The notes under the pieces: generated by a model | What the model was told of the DNA's origin: nothing | Databases searched by the model: none | The model's input: only the letters and a program-made list of their open reading frames with translations | From: Massilia sp. ZL223 | GTDB taxonomy: Bacteria > Pseudomonadota > Gammaproteobacteria > Burkholderiales > Burkholderiaceae_D | DNA: 64,000 bases | NCBI RefSeq assembly: GCF_018119395.1 | Contig: NZ_JAGPWD010000017.1 | Span: 1 to 64,000 of the forward strand | Reading direction: 5' to 3' | Made by a program: the position numbers and the translations under genes | Part shown: positions 59,858 through 64,000 of the stretch, piece after piece | Numbering within the stretch: the first letter of the stretch is position 1 | Layout: each line of letters begins with the position of its first letter

Positions 59858-60079
59858 ATGCAAGACGACCAGAAGCTGACCAGCGGGCGGCGCACGTCCG
59901 CCCCCGAGCGCATGCGCCGCGGGCCGCGTTCCCTCCTGCCGGCGCCTGCCGGCGAGGCCGGCCACGGCCACGATCCCTGCGCGGGGGAAGACGCGGCGCT
60001 GTGCCGCGACACGACCTATGCTGGCCTCGTGACCGCGGTGCGCAGCGCCGTCGAGCGCAACGCGGGCTTCGGCGCCTGA
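59858..60079 (+). CDS. Small protein of unknown function downstream of rtcB-like gene
   Basis: A 73-residue basic N-terminus/acidic C-terminus protein (MQDDQKLTSGRRTSAPERMR, then ...DTTYAGLVTAVRSAVERNAG). The reading frame has codon use like its neighbours, with G/C in most third positions, and a weak AAGCGAG ribosome site. It lies 56 bp after rtcB on the same strand. No family is recognised. It could be a chance frame, so confidence is low. Confidence 0.35.
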   Translation: MQDDQKLTSGRRTSAPERMRRGPRSLLPAPAGEAGHGHDPCAGEDAALCRDTTYAGLVTAVRSAVERNAGFGA

Positions 60080-60089
60080 GCCGGGGCGC

Positions 60090-60719
60090 TCAGGCGCACC
60101 GCAGCGACAGCAGGTCGCCCGGTGCGGTGAACTCGTGCTGGGGTTCGCTGCGGCGCAGGGCCTCGATCGGCGCATAGCCCCAGCTCACCGCCCCGAACGC
60201 CACGCCGGCCTTGCGCGCGGCGTCGGCATCCGTGGTCTGGTCGCCGACATAGAGCGCCTGGGCCGGCGCCACGCCCGCCACCCGCAGCACCTTGCGGATG
60301 CGCGCGGCCTTGCCGAACACCGACATCCCGCATTCGTACTGGCGCACCAGCGCCGCCAGGTCCGGGCCCAGCACCTGGCGCACGTTCTGTTCCGAATTCG
60401 AGGACACCACGGCCAGTTCCAGGCCGCTGCGCACCAGCTCGCGCAGCATCTCGCCGACGCCGTCGAACAGCGGAATGCGCGCCGTATTCTCGCGCATGCG
60501 CTCGATGAAGGAACGCGAGGCCAGCGGCAGCTTCCAGGCCGGCATGCCCACGTGGCGCATGATGTCGCGCGGCCCGTAATGGCGCAGCCGCTCGGCCTGC
60601 TGCGCATCGACGCGCCGGAAGCCGTGCTGGTCGGCGATCTCGTTGAACACGCTCATAAAGAAGGGGAACGAGTCGGCCAGGGTGCCGTCGAAGTCGAAGA
60701 TCGCCAGGCGAATGGACAT
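60090..60719 (-). CDS. HAD-family hydrolase (phosphoglycolate phosphatase-like)
   Basis: A 209-residue phosphatase. Motif I is DFDGTLADS with nucleophile Asp9 and Asp11. Motif II Ser is in VVSSNSEQN, the Lys motif III is in FGKAARIRKVL and motif IV is YVGDQTTDADAARKAG. A four-helix cap (about 18-80) marks it as subfamily I (Gph/PGP-like). Substrate unknown. It is 55 bp downstream of the SDR gene on the same strand. Confidence 0.87.
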   Translation of the reverse strand: MSIRLAIFDFDGTLADSFPFFMSVFNEIADQHGFRRVDAQQAERLRHYGPRDIMRHVGMPAWKLPLASRSFIERMRENTARIPLFDGVGEMLRELVRSGLELAVVSSNSEQNVRQVLGPDLAALVRQYECGMSVFGKAARIRKVLRVAGVAPAQALYVGDQTTDADAARKAGVAFGAVSWGYAPIEALRRSEPQHEFTAPGDLLSLRCA

Positions 60720-60774
60720 GCGTGTGCGCGGGAGTCGGAAATAGCCGAATTATAAAGTCCTCCAGCGCCGGCGC

Positions 60775-61515
60775 TCAGGCCAGGCCGCCATTGGCGCGCA
60801 GCACTTGCCCGTTGACCCAGCCCGAATCCGGCCCGGCCAGGAAGGATACGACCCTGGCGATGTCTTCCGGCTCGCCCAGGCGCTCTAGCGGCGGCATCCT
60901 GGCGTAGTACTCGATCTGTTCCGGGGTTTTTCCGTTGAAGAATAATTCGGTGGCGACCGGCCCCGGCGCCACGGCATTCACACGCAGCTGGCGGCCGCGC
61001 AGCTCCTTGGCGAAGATCCCGGTGAGGGCTTCGACCGCCGCCTTGCTGGCGGTGTAGGCCGCATAACCCGGCAGCCTGGTGGCCACCACGGTGGTCGAGA
61101 AGTTCACGATGCGCCCGCCGTCGTTCATGCGCCGGGCCGCTTCGCGCAAGGTATTGAAGGTCCCTTGTACGTTGACGGCGAAGGTCTGGGCGAACAGCTC
61201 GTCGGTGGTCTCGGCCAGCGGCATGGTCTTGAGGATGCCCGCATTGTTGACCAGCACATCGATCTTGCCCAGCTCGCGTTCCGTGGTCTCGAACAGGGCG
61301 CGTACCTCGTCCGGCCTGGACACGTCGGCGCGCACCGCCAGCGCCACATGGCCGGCGGCCTGCAGGCCCTCTACCGTCCGTTCGGCCTCCTCTACATTGC
61401 CGGCGTAGTTGACGGCCACCTTGTAGCCGTCCTCGGCCAGCCGCCAGGCGATGGCGGCGCCGATGCCGCGCGAGGCCCCGGTGACGATGGCGACTTGTTG
61501 TGTCCTGACGTTCAT
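60775..61515 (-). CDS. Short-chain dehydrogenase/reductase (FabG-like)
   Basis: A 246-residue classical SDR. TGASRGIG at 12-19, NNAG near 90, the catalytic Ser around 140 (NFSTT), and Tyr154-Lys158 (YTASK). Cofactor specificity is probably NADP(H), as a Ser-Arg follows the second glycine-rich position. Family members reduce 3-oxoacyl chains, sugars or steroids; substrate here unknown. It is divergent from the NERD-like helicase. Confidence 0.88.
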   Translation of the reverse strand: MNVRTQQVAIVTGASRGIGAAIAWRLAEDGYKVAVNYAGNVEEAERTVEGLQAAGHVALAVRADVSRPDEVRALFETTERELGKIDVLVNNAGILKTMPLAETTDELFAQTFAVNVQGTFNTLREAARRMNDGGRIVNFSTTVVATRLPGYAAYTASKAAVEALTGIFAKELRGRQLRVNAVAPGPVATELFFNGKTPEQIEYYARMPPLERLGEPEDIARVVSFLAGPDSGWVNGQVLRANGGLA

Positions 61516-61700
61516 GTTTCCTCCTGGTTTCGTTGAATGGATGGATACATGATGGACTGTTAGCCGAAAAAGATCATTGCCTCTGTATGCGCATCTTCAT
61601 TCCATATTCCTTAACAATAAGTCCTTGTTCAACTGTGTGTTTCTTCGGGACGCCCAGCCTTACAATAGTGTCAATTCTCTTGAGGAGGCGTTGACCACTT

Positions 61701-63338
61701 ATGGCCTACATCCATCCTGCCGGCTGGCGCGAGATGTCCGTGACCGGCGCCGCAGCGCGCGAGATCGAAACCCTCGCCTACCTCGACCAGCGCCTGTCCG
61801 ACGCGCCCTATCACGTGTATCACGGGGTGCACTGGACCAATGTCGAGCAGGGCTATTCGGTCTACGGCGACATCGACTTCATCGTGGTGGCGCCGAACGG
61901 CCGCATCCTGGTGATCGAGCAGGTGGCGGGCTTCCTGACCGAGACCAAGGACGGCCTGGTCAAGAACTACCTGGGCAAGCCGCGCAAGATCCGCAACCAG
62001 ATCCTGTCGACCATCGAGGGCCTGACCAAGCGCTACCAGGGCGAGCTGTCGATCGACTACCTGCTCTACTGCCCCGACTACATCGTGCGCGACCAGCAGC
62101 TGGCCGGGATCGACCCGCACCACATCATCGACGCCACCAACAAGCCGAAACTGGCGCGGGTGATCCGCGAGGCCCTGCCGCTGACGCCCAAGACCGACGA
62201 ATTCGACAAGGTGACGCGCTTCCTGGGCGACACCCTGAACCTGCGGCCCGACCCGAGCTCGATGATCGGCCACGCGGTGAGCATGGTGACGCGCCTGTCG
62301 GGAGGCCTGGCCACCTGGGCGCGGCGCCTCGAGTTCGAGCCCTTCCGCCTGCGCGTGGTGGGCACGGCCGGCAGCGGCAAGACCCAGCTGGCGCTGGCCG
62401 AATTCACGGCCGCGATCGACGCCGGCCTGCGCCCGCTCTACGTCTGCTTCAACCGGCCGCTGGCCGACCACATCGAACGCCTGGTGCCGGCGGGCGGACG
62501 GGTCGCCACCTTCCACACCTTGTGCGACGCCTGGCTGCGCGCCCAGGACCTGACGCCCGACTATTCGTCGCCGGAGGTCTGGACCGAGATCGAGAAGTCG
62601 CTGGCGGCGGCCGACCTGCCGGAAACCTGGCAGTACGACGTAGTGATCGTGGACGAGGGCCAGGATTTCTCGACCGTGTGGCGCGACATCGTGCTGCGCA
62701 TGCTGAAGGAAGGCGGGCGCGCGATCTGGCTGGAGGATCCGGACCAAAATCTATATGGCCGCGAGATGGTGCCGCTGCCGGGCTGGGTGACCCTGCACTC
62801 CAACACCAACTACCGCAGCCCGCGCCAGATCGTGGACATGCTCACCTCGATCGGCGCGGCGCGCCAGCCGGTGGAGGCGGGCAGTCCGTTCAAGGGGGCG
62901 GATATCGAGGAACTGACTTATCCGGAAGGCGATACGGAAGCCATGCTGTCGCAGACGCGGCGCGCGGTGACCCTGTGCCTGGCGGCCGGGTTCGGGCGGC
63001 AGGACATCGCGATCTGTTCGTTCCGGGGGAGGGAGAAGTCGACCATCCTCAAGCTGGACAAGCTGAGCGACGCGCACACGCTGCGCTCGTTCACGGGCGG
63101 GTATGACTTGTTCGGGAATCCGCTGTTCCGCGAAGGGGGGCTGCTGGCGGAGTCGGTGTACCGCTTCAAGGGGCAGTCGGCGCCGGCGCTGATCTTTACC
63201 GAGATCGATTTCGAGGAGCTCGACGAGCTGTCCTTGCGCAAGCTGTTCGTAGGGATGACGCGGGCGAGGCTGAAGCTGGTGCTGGTGATGAGCGAGAGGG
63301 CGTCGGTGCAGATACTGGATCGGGTCAGCGTTCATTGA
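61701..63338 (+). CDS. NERD-like nuclease-fold domain fused to a UvrD-like helicase
   Basis: A 545-residue protein. Residues of about 15-110 resemble a NERD (nuclease-related) domain: GAAAREIETLAYLDQRL, then GDIDFIVVAPNGRILVIEQ. In active NERD/PD-(D/E)xK domains the E-x-K Lys follows the Glu; here the sequence is IEQVAG, so that Lys is missing and activity is doubtful. The rest is a superfamily 1 helicase core: GTAGSGKTQLAL (near 222), VDEGQDFSTVW (near 318), LEDPDQNLYGRE, VYRFKGQSAPALI (near 483) and FVGMTRARLKLVL. A GAGGAGG site lies 12 bases before the ATG. Possible roles: DNA repair or defence; neither is proven. Confidence 0.78.
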   Translation: MAYIHPAGWREMSVTGAAAREIETLAYLDQRLSDAPYHVYHGVHWTNVEQGYSVYGDIDFIVVAPNGRILVIEQVAGFLTETKDGLVKNYLGKPRKIRNQILSTIEGLTKRYQGELSIDYLLYCPDYIVRDQQLAGIDPHHIIDATNKPKLARVIREALPLTPKTDEFDKVTRFLGDTLNLRPDPSSMIGHAVSMVTRLSGGLATWARRLEFEPFRLRVVGTAGSGKTQLALAEFTAAIDAGLRPLYVCFNRPLADHIERLVPAGGRVATFHTLCDAWLRAQDLTPDYSSPEVWTEIEKSLAAADLPETWQYDVVIVDEGQDFSTVWRDIVLRMLKEGGRAIWLEDPDQNLYGREMVPLPGWVTLHSNTNYRSPRQIVDMLTSIGAARQPVEAGSPFKGADIEELTYPEGDTEAMLSQTRRAVTLCLAAGFGRQDIAICSFRGREKSTILKLDKLSDAHTLRSFTGGYDLFGNPLFREGGLLAESVYRFKGQSAPALIFTEIDFEELDELSLRKLFVGMTRARLKLVLVMSERASVQILDRVSVH

Positions 63339-63356
63339 AGTTATTGGCTGCGGAGC

Positions 63357-63450
63357 GAACTTGGGTCCCGGCCTTCGCCGGGACGACGTTGTTTGCGTTA
63401 GCCTCTAACCTCAAGACCGTCGTTGCGGCGAAGGCCGGAACCCAAGTTCC
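63357..63450. repeat. REP-like inverted repeat element, copy 7 (inverted arrangement)
   Basis: GAACTTGGGTCCCGGCCTTC then GCCGGGACGACG (about 63357-63388) is followed by ACCGTCGTTGCGGCGAAGGC then CGGAACCCAAGTT (about 63416-63448). Arm order is reversed as in copy 4. It lies between converging helicase and leuA. Confidence 0.85.
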
Positions 63451-63471
63451 TTAGCAGTACCCGAACGCGAT

Positions 63472-64000
63472 TCAAGCCGCGATCTTCCCCGCTTCCACCC
63501 CCGAAGCCGCCACATGCCGGTTCACCGCCGACAGCACCGACTTGAACGACGCCGTCACGATATTGCTGTCGATGCCGACCCCAAACAAGGTCGGCCCATT
63601 CCCCACGCGCAGCTCCACATAGCAGGCCGCCTTGGCATCCGCCCCCGAGCCGATCGCGTGCTCGTGGTAGTCCATCAGGCGGATCTCCAGCCCCAGCGCG
63701 TTCACGAACGCATCGATGGGCCCGTTGCCGGTTCCCTTGAACGCCTGCGGCGCATGATGGCGCGCCACGTTGACCTCCAGCTGCACATCCTCGCCACTGG
63801 CTTCCGTCATGCGGTGCCCGATGTAGTGATACGGCTCGTCCTGCTCCAGGTATTCGCGCGCGAACAGCGCGTGCAGGTCGCTCGCCGCGATCTCGCGGCC
63901 GCTCTCGTCGGCCACGCGCTGCACGGCGCGCGAGAACTCGATCTGCAGGCGGCGCGGCAGCTGCAGGCCGTATTCCTGCTCGAGCAGGTAGGCCATGCCG
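63472..64000 (-). CDS. leuA: 2-isopropylmalate synthase, C-terminal part (gene runs off the window)
   Basis: About 176 codons of the 3' end; the 5' part lies beyond the right edge. The sequence EYGLQLPRRLQIEFSRAVQR belongs to the end of the catalytic/linker region of the long (yeast/Mycobacterium-type) LeuA. The rest (PQAFKGTGNGPIDAFVNALG, then SNIVTASFKSVLSAVNR) is the LeuA dimerisation/leucine-regulatory domain. The enzyme condenses acetyl-CoA and 2-oxoisovalerate in leucine synthesis (EC 2.3.3.13). The gene must be transcribed leftward and ends just after REP-like copy 7. Confidence 0.9.
   Translation of the reverse strand, partial: GMAYLLEQEYGLQLPRRLQIEFSRAVQRVADESGREIAASDLHALFAREYLEQDEPYHYIGHRMTEASGEDVQLEVNVARHHAPQAFKGTGNGPIDAFVNALGLEIRLMDYHEHAIGSGADAKAACYVELRVGNGPTLFGVGIDSNIVTASFKSVLSAVNRHVAASGVEAGKIAA

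Overview
The window is a high-GC chromosomal segment of a betaproteobacterium, most likely Oxalobacteraceae (Massilia/Telluria-like). The evidence is gene content: RdgC, GTP-dependent PEP carboxykinase, a PEP-CTERM surface protein, tandem S8 peptidases with PPC domains, a serralysin-like protease with DUF4214 repeats and a long-form LeuA. No phage, integrated plasmid, CRISPR array or rRNA was seen. The only mobile-element trace is an orphan IS5-type N-terminal fragment near 55.7 kb. The first 66 bases are a C/G homopolymer that looks like a contig-end artefact.

Layout. 0.07-9.5 kb: the tail of one Sel1-like secreted protein and an intact paralogue, an orphan dihydrolipoyl dehydrogenase, a DUF1857 protein, a Rep-type helicase, the serralysin/DUF4214 protease, SlyX and a cysteine-rich GMC oxidoreductase. 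9.7-16.9 kb: two tandem M3 metallopeptidases, a DUF4404 protein and a YgiQ radical SAM protein. 17-22.3 kb (minus strand): a coupled set (secreted protein, Kef-type antiporter, YbdK ligase) and a coupled pair (cyclic-nucleotide-binding protein, AI-2E-type transporter). 22.5-24 kb: a diguanylate cyclase and a tRNA-Val/tRNA-Asp operon with promoter and terminator. 24.5-30.7 kb: three tandem secreted subtilases, each with its own leader and terminator. 30.8-44.3 kb: genome maintenance (dinB under a LexA box, rdgC, uvrA, ssb), catalase, PEP carboxykinase and several small enzymes. 44.3-48.8 kb: a MacAB-like efflux operon with a YIP1-family protein. 49-64 kb: a PEP-CTERM protein, Ohr, an MFS transporter, NudC, FolE, PAP2 phosphatase, LpxR, RtcB, HAD, SDR, a NERD-like helicase and the 3' part of leuA.

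Three features stand out. First, a roughly 90-120 bp REP-like inverted-repeat element occurs seven times, every time between two converging genes. Second, secreted peptidases have been amplified in tandem (two M3, three S8, and probably the Sel1-like pair). Third, translational coupling joins a Kef-type antiporter that lacks an RCK domain to a gamma-glutamylcysteine ligase-like enzyme and an unknown secreted protein, suggesting a thiol-linked ion-homeostasis module. SOS control is visible directly at dinB and plausibly at uvrA.
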